From assembly GCA_002811645.1 (NCBI GenBank), contig PDIP01000098.1, positions 49,658 to 84,986 of the forward strand: 35,329 bases of DNA, in the 5' to 3' direction. Below are positions 8,945 to 18,641 of this stretch, one piece after another. The translations under genes were made by a program, and so were the position numbers. Under the pieces are notes generated by a model. It worked only from the letters and a program-made list of their open reading frames with translations, was not told the origin of the DNA and made no database searches. The stretch comes from Corallochytrium limacisporum (Eukaryota > Opisthokonta). Each line of letters starts with the position of its first letter. Position 1 is the first letter of the stretch.

Positions 8945-10270
8945 TCAGTCCGTTCCAATGTATTTCAGGTCCTTGAAACAAAACTGTGTTCGGCAAGTTG
9001 GACAGGGCAAAGTCAAGCTATCCCACTCTTCCGGGGGTGGCATGCTGTCGCCTCGATTTGTTTGGCTGCTGAACCAAGCCGCCATGCAGTCAAGGCACCA
9101 CATCGGTCGACAGAGGCATCTTCCGCAAAGCGGACGACGACATCGTTTACGAATGCACACTTCAGGCGCTTCTTGCATACACCCCACACATTCGTCATCT
9201 ATCTGCAATTGGTCCGTGACGCGGGTGCCAAATATTTCGGGTAGGAGAGTGTCGCTTTCTCGACTGCTATTAAATTTGATCCGCCGATTGAATTCCTCAG
9301 CAAATTCCTCGCGTAGGGTCTGCAGAATGATGATCTGTCTCGTGTTTCTGATTTCGTTGTCTAAGGCGTCATGAATGGCTCGTAAGCGATCAGACCGCAA
9401 TGTTACTTTTACCGCACCGGACCACCTCGGATTCAGCGAGTCGATAAGTATGTCGACATACTGCACGGTGCCACCTCTTCCAACCGCAGACACATTTACG
9501 CCATGCCTGACATTGTGCCTGGGCGGAAGGTTGGTGCTAATGAGGGGTTTGATGGTACGCTCATCCACGATGCTTAGGTCGGCAGCATGGCGGGGAATAA
9601 CGTGAAGAGAATACGCAGTGTTGACCAAGATCCAACGCATTGTGATGCTGAGCTTTTGTGATGCCTGTGCGCTGGACTGTCCACTTCCCTGTAGATCGTG
9701 TCCCGTCCAACCCCGGTCTACAATAGCAGCCACCCTGTCAAAGTCTGACATGTCGTTATTGACCTGCGCGGCAATATGATACCATCCTTCACTGCTGTAC
9801 CAAGGCAGAGGACCTGTACGACTCTGATCCCGCTCCAAAGCCGCAAGGCCAGCCATTCGCCAGGCACTGGGATGCAGACTCAAGTGACGGAAGAACAAAA
9901 CGCTGGCCGTCACGAAGACTAATGACCCAATCATTCCAAGATAGGGTAGAGTCACAAATGTGAAGTGCATAAAGGCCGCTTCCTTGTACTTATACTGTCC
10001 TGTATCGCTCAGTAACAATGCAAAGAAACCAAAGGCCAGGGTGGCATGCATCCCAATTGTGGCGGCACTTCGTCGCAAATGATACTCGACATAGTTCCTG
10101 CTTATTGATCCCAGGTACGAACCGAGTATGCCTTCTACTGTCAAACCTGCACGTACAAAGGCTTCCGGTGGGAACACGAAGCACAATGCGACTGTCACAT
10201 ACGCTAGTAACCCAGCGCGGAAGGCGTCCAGTCCCTCAGAGCTCCGGCCCCAACCTGATCTCGCAAGCAT
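8945..10270 (-). CDS. TMEM129: TMEM129-like ER-membrane RING E3 ubiquitin ligase
   Basis: A 441-residue protein with three N-terminal hydrophobic helices (about 17-38, 68-89 and 99-126), a middle domain, and a C-terminal cysteine-rich RING from C361 to the end. The RING contains CVGC, CRPMWCLDCMAAWF and CPTCRTQFC, which closely follow the unusual RING of animal TMEM129, an ER-resident E3 ligase involved in ER-associated degradation. The length is somewhat above the human protein. ATG 10270 starts about 15 residues before the first membrane helix. The gene diverges from TTC7 across 750 bases and converges on the RA-PH adaptor gene. Role in this organism is inferred from the family. Confidence 0.9.
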   Translation of the reverse strand: MLARSGWGRSSEGLDAFRAGLLAYVTVALCFVFPPEAFVRAGLTVEGILGSYLGSISRNYVEYHLRRSAATIGMHATLAFGFFALLLSDTGQYKYKEAAFMHFTFVTLPYLGMIGSLVFVTASVLFFRHLSLHPSAWRMAGLAALERDQSRTGPLPWYSSEGWYHIAAQVNNDMSDFDRVAAIVDRGWTGHDLQGSGQSSAQASQKLSITMRWILVNTAYSLHVIPRHAADLSIVDERTIKPLISTNLPPRHNVRHGVNVSAVGRGGTVQYVDILIDSLNPRWSGAVKVTLRSDRLRAIHDALDNEIRNTRQIIILQTLREEFAEEFNRRIKFNSSRESDTLLPEIFGTRVTDQLQIDDECVGCMQEAPEVCIRKRCRRPLCGRCLCRPMWCLDCMAAWFSSQTNRGDSMPPPEEWDSLTLPCPTCRTQFCFKDLKYIGTD

Positions 10271-11020
10271 AATCGAACTCCAGGATCATTGGTACATCAT
10301 TCAACTGTAAGAACCGGACATCTTGGCCGTTCAAGATAATCTGATCGTATGGATGCACAGAAATGGCTGTGAAGTAGCTATATCCTGTCTACACCAAAGC
10401 AAGGCAAGTATGGGAAACACACCTGAGATCGGAGCCGGTTTCCATCGACCCCCACACAACGTCTGGCACCGGAGTCCCTTTTCTTACACAGCGCCCGTCC
10501 GAACCCATAGAGATTACGGAAATCTCCCCCTCCTGGCCCGGGGCCACGTAGTGGACAAACGCAAATGCGAACAACTTGGAGGGGGAAATAGATACTCGAG
10601 CTAAGTACAGGAAAAAGCCAAAACAAAGGCCAGACTGGGGGTAGGAGTCGGGGGGAACAAACCCGGTCGAGGGGTGACGGATGGAACGACAGGGAAGAGG
10701 TCTCTGCATATTTTTGCGTGGGCTTTCTTGGGAATACGGTGGAACGTTGCGGATGGGCGAGCGGGTCTCATTCAGCCGAAACAGTGGCAGAATTGTTTCC
10801 ACGTTCCCGGACGCAGAACGCCAGATGATCACCTGGTCCTTAAGGGAAATTGATCAGAGTTTTGCTAGGCGTTTATGTAAGAAGCCATGGAAGCTCTAGA
10901 TTTAGAAAGATCGTAACGCATGGAGGGGACATTGAAGGCAAAGTGGAAATACTGGGGTGCGATGACATTATAGTAGATACATATTCCAGCGAATTTTTTG
11001 TATAAGTCTGGACAGAAAAT
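10271..11020. promoter_or_regulatory. Divergent intergenic region between TMEM129 and TTC7
   Basis: 750 bases separate the two start codons, which point away from each other, so both promoters should lie here. No gene is supported; a 147-codon minus frame at 10389-10832 has no recognisable features. There is a GC palindrome (GGCCCGGGGCC) near 10535 and G-rich patches around 10632-10657, milder versions of the C/G blocks seen elsewhere. A very short upstream frame (ATG-ACA-TTA-TAG) lies about 60 bases before the TTC7 ATG. Confidence 0.55.
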
Positions 11021-14000
11021 ATGTCGATCAGAAACACACAGTCGGCTAAGCCGAAGCTTAGCGGAGGCGGGACATTCGAGATTGAAGGTACCCAGCTCCA
11101 TGATGACTCCGGAGCTGAGAGAGTCCTTCGCAGTGCTCTATCACGGCGGGACTTTAACACAAGTAAACGGAAAATGTCCAAACCTCCGGCGTGGAAACCC
11201 CACCGTACTGCCATTCGGAGACAAAGTCTTGTGGGCAAGGTTGACACAACAAAACCAGTAAAAGCAACGGCGTATCGCCCTTCAGAAGGAGCAGTTGGTA
11301 AGAGAAGCAAAGTGATTGCCCTTGAAGCAGACATTGAGCGCTTCCGGTCCGAGAGGTCGCTGAGACAGGAAGCTGAAGCTCTGTTGAAGTATACCAAGCA
11401 ATCTAACATCGATGTTACTTTCCTAGTGTTGTGTAGGTGTCATTTGGCGCTGGAATTGCACCAGGAACTAGATCGAACTTACAGTCGGGAGCGTCCGGCA
11501 ACGTCGACGAAGAAAGTAAAGGATGACAAAGATGGAGTCTTGTCACAGCTTGATGAATGTGTTTTGTGGACTACGGAGGACGCTCTCGCCGTCCTTGAAA
11601 ATTATTTTGGGGGAAGGGATTTGCCAAAGGCAGGCGCTGAGTGTCGATACGAGGCATTGATTCTGCAGGGGTTGCTCGTAGCCTACGAATCCATTCGGGC
11701 CATTGTAGACATGCGGGAGCCAAATCCTGAGCATTCCATGCGGCAAGCAATCACAATCCTTAGTGCCGCACTACATCAAAGTCTCCACACTCCAGCAGGT
11801 GGAATGAGTGAGGCAGATCAACCGGCTTGGCTGCATCAACTCGTTGCGCGCATGTATACGCTTTTGGGTCTTGTAGAAGCCGATGCACTCCCTATGGTGG
11901 ACAAATCCACTAATGAAGAAAAGAAAAGACTCAGTGAGGAACTCAGTCGTGCAGCGGACTACATTGGCGCAGATCCTGGAGAAATTCTGAAGGACTTAAC
12001 CTACAATGACATCGGTGCCGCGAAGGATGATGCTGCAAGCAGTGGTCTGGCCATTGTGTATCTTCGGCGTGCGTTTACATCGTGGGCTCGGGCCTTGCCT
12101 TCTAGTGGGTTTACTCTCCAGGGACAAATTGCATCCAGTGGGGCTGGTGCAATTCAGGGATCGCCCGACTTCGTTGACAGTCCGGTAACAGGAGCCTACG
12201 GTGCTGCATCAACTACCCGTCCAACGTTTTCAAAGGATCAAGTGGCACTGGCATACGGCGCTGTAAGCTTGTCCCTGATACTGTCAAATCGGATCAACCA
12301 TCCCATCAGACTGATACAAGAACAGGAGAGTCTCAATCCATTAAGCGATGGCAACAAGGATGCTCCCTCAACAGCTTCCATGAGTGGCATCGCTTCAGAT
12401 ATTCTGACTACTGTTATTGAAAGCCGTTTCACCAATGGCGAGTCTGCTGATGCGTGGGGAACTTTCGGACAACGAATTGTCGCTGAGACGTGTCGTGTGA
12501 GTCTAAGACTGGGCATGACTCCCTGCACTGTTGTAGCCCTTCGTCAATTGATGAATTGTACCACAGCAAGCAAGGCTACCGTTGGTCCTAACTTCCAGTA
12601 CTTGAGTGGTCGTCTTTTGACTGCCTTGCTGCTGAGATGCCAGAGTGATATCGAGTACCCTGATGGTGGTTACAGTCTGAGTTCGCTTGACACGTGGGTT
12701 CCGCCCACGCGTGAGGATGAGGCCCTTGCTTTGCTGTTTGAGTACGAGCGTGCCGAGCAGCTGAATGCTCGCAACACGCAGGTGGATCGAAAGCTTTCCA
12801 TCAATCGCACTCACTCGCTCCTGAACCCACTCGCGGACGATTGTGTCATTGCTTGTGGGCGCAGCGGCATGTCCTATGAGATGACTGAAATCTTAGATCA
12901 GTTTATGGTGTACTCATTCCAGAACTCCCATTTGTGGAGCCAGACTGGTCTCGCTCTCACTGCTGCGGGTGTGATGCCGAAGAAGGCGCTTAGGACCTTG
13001 TCTCAAGCACTCATTGCTTCTCCGGATGATCCTGCACTGGCTTTAGCAGCCTGCTCTGCTTGCCTGGAGGACGATGTCGATGATCCACTGCTTGCATTGG
13101 AGTACGCAAACAAAGCGTTTGCCATAAACGAACGCTTACCCGAGGATAGCATCTACAAAGACGTCCTGATCGGCCGTATGTGGTACCTTAAAGGCGTTGC
13201 ACAAATGCAGCAGAGCGTACGAGTGACGGACGATGGAGAACGCAAAGAGGCTCAGTCGCAGGCTGTCCATTGCTTTCATCAAGCGGTATCCAGGGATCCA
13301 GATGACTACGAAGCTACTTATTGCCTTGCGTTGGCATATGCCTCTATTCGTGAGATTCCTCGAGCTATCAAGTACTGTGTCGTCGCCCTGGACTCGCCTG
13401 GATCAAATCGGTCCACCTCTTACTACCTGTACGCAAACCTCCTGACCAGTCAGAAGAAGTACCATGCGGCGTTAGACCTCATCCACATTGCAATGAGCGA
13501 GTTTCCGGTTGATCTGCCAATGCAGATTCTGAAGAGCCGCATCGAGCTGGCGTTGCAGATGCCTAATGATGCATTGAAGACCTTGCTGGACCTCATGCAG
13601 CACTGGCGAGACAACGACCTTTTCTATGAAAATGTCGTGGTGGGAAGCGCGGCACCTGGCGGCAAAGCTGCAGAGCCCGTTACTTTTGACATTGATCCCG
13701 GTTCCCAGTCCCATTCACAGGGCACTCCCTTGGCCAGCGAGTCCAGCATGGTGCCCCTTAGTGCAGGCAGCAACTCCAGCACCTCCCTGCGTCGGCGCAA
13801 CATGCAATTGCGTGGTGTGCGGTCCTTGGTGAGCAGTGTTAGTGCAAAGAAGGGCACCAGGCGTGGTGTTCACGACGACACTGTGGTTTATGCACCCGCC
13901 GGTATGGAAAACTTACTCATGCGGAAGGCTGTGCACAATGCCAGCAAGCAGAGTGGGAGCTCTGAATTCCTTCCGATGTCTCAGCCCAACCCCATGGGCA

Positions 14001-14620
14001 GTGCCTACGGTCTCGACGTGGCTTCATCCACAGGCCCGACCGGTAGCAATCCTGCAGTGAGCTTAAGCCGGGTCGATACAGCATCCAATACCAGCAGCGG
14101 CAATGCGGCTTCGTCTGTGGCAGCCCAACAAAAAATGAGCGAGCGACTGAAGGCACGGATCGGTTCCCTGGTGCTAATCTGGCTGGAGATTGCTGACGTC
14201 TACCTTCACATGGAACGCCTTGATGAGGCCACACAAGCCGTGGCCGAAGCGCGTCGTTACACACCCTTCAGCTGCCTCGCGTACATGCGACAGGGTGATA
14301 TTTTTATGCGCAAGAACATGATTGAAGAGGCAGAACGATGCTATCACAAGGCTCTCGCCATTATTCCAGGACAAGGGGACGCCCTGATTCGTCTTGCTAC
14401 CGTATTCGAGGCCCAGGGACAGTTCAAGAACGCAGAAAAGTATCTGCGCGACGCCCTGGTCGTCAAACCCACGAGTCACCTAGCCTGGTATCACCTCGGA
14501 TCCCTGTACAGCCGCCAGGCCGTGCACGACAAATCAACGGAGTGCCTAGAGACTTCGATGTTGCTAGACCGCAGCAGTCCCTTGGTCGACTTTGAAGACA
14601 TGCCCTTGATCGTTGCTTAA
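11021..14620 (+). CDS. TTC7: TTC7-like TPR scaffold of the plasma-membrane PI4-kinase complex
   Basis: A 1199-residue, mostly helical protein. The C-terminal TPR block (about 1053-1190) and the closing SSPLVDFEDMPLIV segment match the end of animal TTC7 (SSPAVPF...). TTC7 (Ypp1 in yeast) bridges EFR3 and PI4KA to make PI4P at the plasma membrane. Earlier helical repeats run through about 100-870, with clear TPR-like units around 650-870. A low-complexity Ser/Gly/Ala-rich insertion at about 875-1040 separates the two TPR blocks and helps make the protein much longer than animal TTC7 (about 850 residues). The first 85 residues are basic and probably flexible. ATG 11021 is the first in frame. 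Partners EFR3 and FAM126 are not in this window. Confidence 0.88.
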   Translation: MSIRNTQSAKPKLSGGGTFEIEGTQLHDDSGAERVLRSALSRRDFNTSKRKMSKPPAWKPHRTAIRRQSLVGKVDTTKPVKATAYRPSEGAVGKRSKVIALEADIERFRSERSLRQEAEALLKYTKQSNIDVTFLVLCRCHLALELHQELDRTYSRERPATSTKKVKDDKDGVLSQLDECVLWTTEDALAVLENYFGGRDLPKAGAECRYEALILQGLLVAYESIRAIVDMREPNPEHSMRQAITILSAALHQSLHTPAGGMSEADQPAWLHQLVARMYTLLGLVEADALPMVDKSTNEEKKRLSEELSRAADYIGADPGEILKDLTYNDIGAAKDDAASSGLAIVYLRRAFTSWARALPSSGFTLQGQIASSGAGAIQGSPDFVDSPVTGAYGAASTTRPTFSKDQVALAYGAVSLSLILSNRINHPIRLIQEQESLNPLSDGNKDAPSTASMSGIASDILTTVIESRFTNGESADAWGTFGQRIVAETCRVSLRLGMTPCTVVALRQLMNCTTASKATVGPNFQYLSGRLLTALLLRCQSDIEYPDGGYSLSSLDTWVPPTREDEALALLFEYERAEQLNARNTQVDRKLSINRTHSLLNPLADDCVIACGRSGMSYEMTEILDQFMVYSFQNSHLWSQTGLALTAAGVMPKKALRTLSQALIASPDDPALALAACSACLEDDVDDPLLALEYANKAFAINERLPEDSIYKDVLIGRMWYLKGVAQMQQSVRVTDDGERKEAQSQAVHCFHQAVSRDPDDYEATYCLALAYASIREIPRAIKYCVVALDSPGSNRSTSYYLYANLLTSQKKYHAALDLIHIAMSEFPVDLPMQILKSRIELALQMPNDALKTLLDLMQHWRDNDLFYENVVVGSAAPGGKAAEPVTFDIDPGSQSHSQGTPLASESSMVPLSAGSNSSTSLRRRNMQLRGVRSLVSSVSAKKGTRRGVHDDTVVYAPAGMENLLMRKAVHNASKQSGSSEFLPMSQPNPMGSAYGLDVASSTGPTGSNPAVSLSRVDTASNTSSGNAASSVAAQQKMSERLKARIGSLVLIWLEIADVYLHMERLDEATQAVAEARRYTPFSCLAYMRQGDIFMRKNMIEEAERCYHKALAIIPGQGDALIRLATVFEAQGQFKNAEKYLRDALVVKPTSHLAWYHLGSLYSRQAVHDKSTECLETSMLLDRSSPLVDFEDMPLIVA

Positions 14621-14773
14621 TGATAAAATTCCAGTTTGGAAGAAAAAAAGTTTCTCATTGCTTTGAGCTGTACTGTACTGTTTGTACTCGAGTAGCCCGC
14701 TACTTTCATTATGTATTCGCTGAAGATGTCCCATTTACTACTTTGCTACATGTATGTCGTATTGAAATTGTGG

Positions 14774-14779
14774 AATAAA
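14774..14779 (+). terminator. Poly(A) signal AATAAA for TTC7
   Basis: AATAAA about 155 bases after the TTC7 stop codon, in A/T-rich DNA and before the next, oppositely oriented, open frame. Confidence 0.5.
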
Positions 14780-14829
14780 TGGAGGATGTGGAGATGAAAT
14801 GATAATAATGATACAAATGTTTCACGCCC

Positions 14830-15066
14830 CTATGTGGGCAGAAGGGGTACGTCCCCATCTTCGAGCTCTACATTGTCCCTCCGTTTCTGGTACCTATACC
14901 GATAATAACATTGGTGACATGCGTTTGTGGTCCAATCTCTTATTGCCTTCATAAGCGTGGCAAAGTTCTCAAAGCCTTCTTGTGTTGTCATCCACAGCAC
15001 AAAAGACCCTGCAAAGAACAAGCAGAGGATCCAGCTGACGAACACTGTGGTCATAATAAAGCCCAT
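14830..15066 (-). CDS. Possible small single-pass membrane protein
   Basis: A 78-codon ATG frame that I do not recognise. The product would have one strong N-terminal hydrophobic helix (about residues 5-27), then an amphipathic part and a basic cytosolic segment with Tyr/Arg clusters (CYYRYRYQKRR) ending in an acidic tail. That composition is orderly for a chance frame. It lies tail-to-tail with TTC7 across 209 bases, the same arrangement as other gene pairs here. Without homologues or transcripts it stays tentative. Confidence 0.4.
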   Translation of the reverse strand: MGFIMTTVFVSWILCLFFAGSFVLWMTTQEGFENFATLMKAIRDWTTNACHQCYYRYRYQKRRDNVELEDGDVPLLPT

Positions 15067-15752
15067 TGACCTCAGCTGTCTTGATTCTCACGGTCTGTAT
15101 TCCGTACTGACCTGTCTTCTCACTGTACTCCCCACACCGGTTGTGACATTATTCCATTGCAGTTCAAGGATTCTTTAGTTTGCCGTGGGCAGGTGTCCTC
15201 GGATATCTTATATCATTTTTCGTACGTCCGGAACAACGAATAACTTCTCAATTTTGCAACATAGCGACCGTTCTGCCGCAAAAATACCCTTCCTGAGCGG
15301 ATTGCTGTCAGAAATATTGGACATTTCATCTCTCATGAAGTGCACAAATTTTGTCCCTGCTCGCAAAATTTTGTTTCACACACCCTTACTATCCCACACA
15401 CTCGCAACCCCCCCTCCCAACTGCCTCTCCCTTGTAACCGTCACCAAGCGCAAAATCTCGAGCACGGAATAGGTGAAAACAATTTCCCAAGAACAGAGAG
15501 TGGGAGGGGGGGAGGTGGAGAGTCTTTAGCAAATACAAAATCAACCGTAGAACCATAAAAACTTTTTTTTCCTTGCAATTTGCCTTAAATCTCCCATTTT
15601 ATGTTTTTTAGTTTTCCTCGGCTTCGCCCCGTGCTTTCGTTACCCGTGTCCCTTACGAGCGCTTGCTGGAAGCTTGTGGCGGTGGGGCACACCGACCCGT
15701 GGGCCCCGAACCATCACAGTCCGAACCGGCGATTGATCCGCACTGCCGACTG

Positions 15753-15769
15753 CCCCCCCCCCCCGGGGG
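15753..15769. repeat. C-run/G-run palindromic block (C12G5)
   Basis: Twelve C fused directly to five G. Same architecture as the blocks at 4294, 4537, 17052 and 34381. Confidence 0.8.
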
Positions 15770-15828
15770 CCTGTGATTCTGTGTGCTTTCAATGACCCGG
15801 AGTCATAAGCTAAACAGACAGCCCGAAA

Positions 15829-15860
15829 CCCCCCCCCCAACACACACACACACTCTCTCT
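15829..15860. repeat. C10 tract with adjoining AC/CT microsatellite
   Basis: Ten C, then AC dinucleotides (15839-15852) running into CT dinucleotides. It is simple-sequence DNA in a noncoding stretch. Confidence 0.8.
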
Positions 15861-16976
15861 CGCTTCGTGGATCTGTTTCATCCTTTTCATTCCTTTTTGT
15901 GCTCCTGTGTCCATCTCTGTTGGTTTTAGGGGTCCCGAGTTGGCTGTGAGGATTTCTTCGAGGGATGATGATGTGAGTGTCCTGCCTTGCGCTGGTAGCA
16001 GCAGCGTGTGCGCTTGGTGCTACCAGCGATTGTGGCGGCGGATGGTTTGCACCGTTCGCTGGTAGGGGTCCTCAAGAGCTCCCAATTTCCCAGATTATTC
16101 TCCTTTTTTTGCCTCACCCACCCCAAGAGAGGGTGACAGAGAGAGAAAATCAGAACGTCTTCCGGCACAACGGGGAAGAAAACATGCGCGTTCAAAGAAA
16201 AAAAACCGATGGCAAATGGCTGACAGGGCCGGGTCGTTCCCGTGAGTGCTTGGGTCAAGGATTCACCCGAAGACATGACTCGGACGTCAAGGAGAAAGGA
16301 GGCCGGCCAACAATAACGAAACAGTGAACTATCTTTGGTGTGTGTGTACCCGGGTGGAGTGGCAGTGGGAGGAAGACGAAATGTGGACGACGCCGTGGGG
16401 CTGGCGATTATGTTTCTCGCTGTTGCTTGTCAGGTGCTCCAAGCTAGCTGTGCCGCAAGGGGAGGGGGGCAAGTAGCCAAAACGAAAAAGAAAATGCCTG
16501 CATGTTGCAGCAAATCGGAAGGCGCCCCACTTGCGCACCCAAAGTTTCTCTGCAACCTATCCGATTCCCTGCTCCTCCCCGCTCTAATCAGAGATCTCTC
16601 CGAGACGTCCTCCATCCAAATATGACCTTAAACTGTTCCTTCTCGTTCCTTTTCTACTCTCCCTTCTCCCATGGCGATAAACTTCCCGCTTTACCAGACT
16701 GTCCCAAAGAGGGGAACACGTTTACAAACCGAGGCAAGAACGGTCCCTTCCCATCGCCGTTAAACCCATGTTCATTTTCTGCCGTTTCAATATTTGCTCC
16801 CCTGGGGTCGTGTGGTTCCCGGTCGATAAGCATCGAGTGCCACCGTACATTTCACGGGTCCGCGCACGCGTCCCCGTTTTCCCTTTGCGGACCGATACGC
16901 TACCGCATCGGGGTATTTCGGTGCATTCAGGACGGGTACGGGAGGAAAAGGGCGGGCGGGTTGAGGAGAAGAAAGT

Positions 16977-16985
16977 GGGGGGGGG
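16977..16985. repeat. G9 homopolymer
   Basis: Nine consecutive G following a purine-rich AAGAAAGT stretch, 59 bases before the C/G block at 17044. Confidence 0.7.
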
Positions 16986-17043
16986 CCAAGGGATCAGATC
17001 CACCGAGGCCGCGGAAGCTGCATAAAATAGGCCCCCGAGCAGT

Positions 17044-17063
17044 CCCCCCCGCCCCGGGGGGGG
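17044..17063. repeat. C-run/G-run palindromic block upstream of dynamitin
   Basis: C7, a single G, C4, then G8. The C4G8 junction lies about 270 bases upstream of the dynamitin ATG. Confidence 0.8.
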
Positions 17064-17332
17064 CCTCGTCCCGCTGAAAAACTTTGTTTCGGGAGGGAGC
17101 GAAAACAGCCACCCACTCCCCTCTCCCGCCGGGTTCGCGACGCGGTGCGTGTTCGGACTCTTGGGGAGGTGCACAGTGGCGTTGCAGACGAGCGTTAGCC
17201 TTCGTTTTGTTTTGCTGTTGGCTATTAACGAGGTTGCTAAATTTTAAGTTAAGGAATGGTTACGTTTACGTATTGTGGATCATAAGTTCCTTTGAGGGGT
17301 TCGAGTGAGCAAATCTTTGCGTGCAGGCCACG

Positions 17333-18589
17333 ATGAGTACAACGGACCAGCAAGCGCTGGCCAGCGAACTTGCAGCTGCGGCAGCAACCTCAGGTGCAGT
17401 ACGCGGAACTCTTGCTGGACTTAGGTATATTGACGATGGAGCAGATTCTGGTGTGTTTGAAAGTATTGTGGATGGTGATTACCCTGAAACAAGTACTCTC
17501 AACGAGGAAGAAGTGGAGGAGTCTATTCCCGGCCTGGATTCGTCGTCGGTAAACTTGAAGGCGGCACTGAAACTATTTTATGACCGTGATCTGTTCGCGC
17601 CGCAAGCACCAGAAGATGCTAAACAAGCACGGTTGGCTAGTAGGGAAACAGTGACCGAGCGGCTCGACCGGATTCGTGCCGAACTCAACGAACTGACGCA
17701 ACTTGTGGAAGATGGTGGCGAGCGATCTGCAGGCGGTGACTCAGATTCCTTCAAAGAATTGATGGACACAGTATCTCGCTTGCAGATCATTGCGGCGAAA
17801 AAGGATACTAGTGAACTGAGCAATCAACTGGGTCCAATGGCTTTATCAGAGAAGGATGCAATGAACCACCTAGCGAATCTCATCAACACTGATACGGGTG
17901 TGAAAACAGGTGAATTGGCGATCAAACCGCAGAACGACGCGGACGGATATGTCAAATATGTCATTTATCGCAACAAGGATACAGAAGGAGGATCCGCAGC
18001 AGGGTCGGAAGCATATCTGGAACGGGCAGCGAGCCTGGATGCTCGACTGGCGAGAATAGAGAAAGCCCTTGGTGCCGATCTCCAGAACGTTCTGAACCAG
18101 AGCGCGGCTGATATTGGCATGGACAAGAGCAGCGGTGAGGAGATTGAAGACGTCAATGTGAGTCTGATTTTGCGCTCGTTGAGCTCGCGTGTTCGTCTGT
18201 TGAAGGAGACTGAGCTGGAGGCTTTGGACCTGCGCGCGAAACGTCTTTTACGGACTCTAAACGAGCTCCAAGACGAAGCCCCTGGATCCATACCGCATGA
18301 TATGGGCATGGTGGAGCGGACTTACGAATTGTTGAGCAAGTGGGAGAGCCTGGACCGTGCACTACCACAGTTAATCAATCGAGTTGAGGAGTTGACACAG
18401 TTCCGGTTTGAGGCTGAGAACTACGGCCGGACCCTACAAGCTTTGACTGCACAGCAAACTGAGATTGAGAGCCTGCTGAACAGCAACGGAGAGGGTCTCG
18501 ACAACGTGCGAAAGATGTTCAAGCAGGACCTTATCAATATCACAAGCAACATGCAAAGTCTTGAACAGCGCATCCTGAGCCTTCAGTGA
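17333..18589 (+). CDS. DCTN2: Dynamitin (dynactin subunit 2)
   Basis: A 418-residue, coiled-coil-rich protein matching dynamitin, the p50 subunit that organises the shoulder of dynactin, the cofactor of cytoplasmic dynein. The N-terminal part has an acidic VFES-containing segment like the dynamitin N-terminal arm. Long helices with heptad patterns run from about 105 to the end. The last about 100 residues (LPQLINRVEEL to MQSLEQRI) follow the C-terminus of animal DCTN2 closely. The frame extends to a GTG at 17321, but ATG 17333 has a good start context (CCACGATGA) and was chosen. It converges on STN1 with only 52 bases between stop codons. Confidence 0.88.
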   Translation: MSTTDQQALASELAAAAATSGAVRGTLAGLRYIDDGADSGVFESIVDGDYPETSTLNEEEVEESIPGLDSSSVNLKAALKLFYDRDLFAPQAPEDAKQARLASRETVTERLDRIRAELNELTQLVEDGGERSAGGDSDSFKELMDTVSRLQIIAAKKDTSELSNQLGPMALSEKDAMNHLANLINTDTGVKTGELAIKPQNDADGYVKYVIYRNKDTEGGSAAGSEAYLERAASLDARLARIEKALGADLQNVLNQSAADIGMDKSSGEEIEDVNVSLILRSLSSRVRLLKETELEALDLRAKRLLRTLNELQDEAPGSIPHDMGMVERTYELLSKWESLDRALPQLINRVEELTQFRFEAENYGRTLQALTAQQTEIESLLNSNGEGLDNVRKMFKQDLINITSNMQSLEQRILSLQ

Positions 18590-18641
18590 GATTCTTGATA
18601 GTAGTAATATAGTAGGAAAGCTATCCATAGCGTTCAGATTT

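Larger units (their letters stand above)
15067..17332. other. GC-rich gene-free stretch upstream of dynamitin
   Basis: No gene is supported in this 2.3 kb. Several open frames of 60-191 codons exist on both strands, but they overlap and arise from GC-rich or low-complexity sequence. The region holds multiple C or G homopolymer blocks, CT-rich tracts and an AC/CT microsatellite. The last few hundred bases should include the dynamitin promoter and leader. A short upstream frame of nine codons (17256-17285) precedes the dynamitin ATG. Confidence 0.45.

Noticed and set aside
15185-17308. Many frames of 60-191 codons on both strands
   Set aside because: They overlap heavily and follow GC-rich and homopolymer sequence; no domain, targeting signal or family feature.
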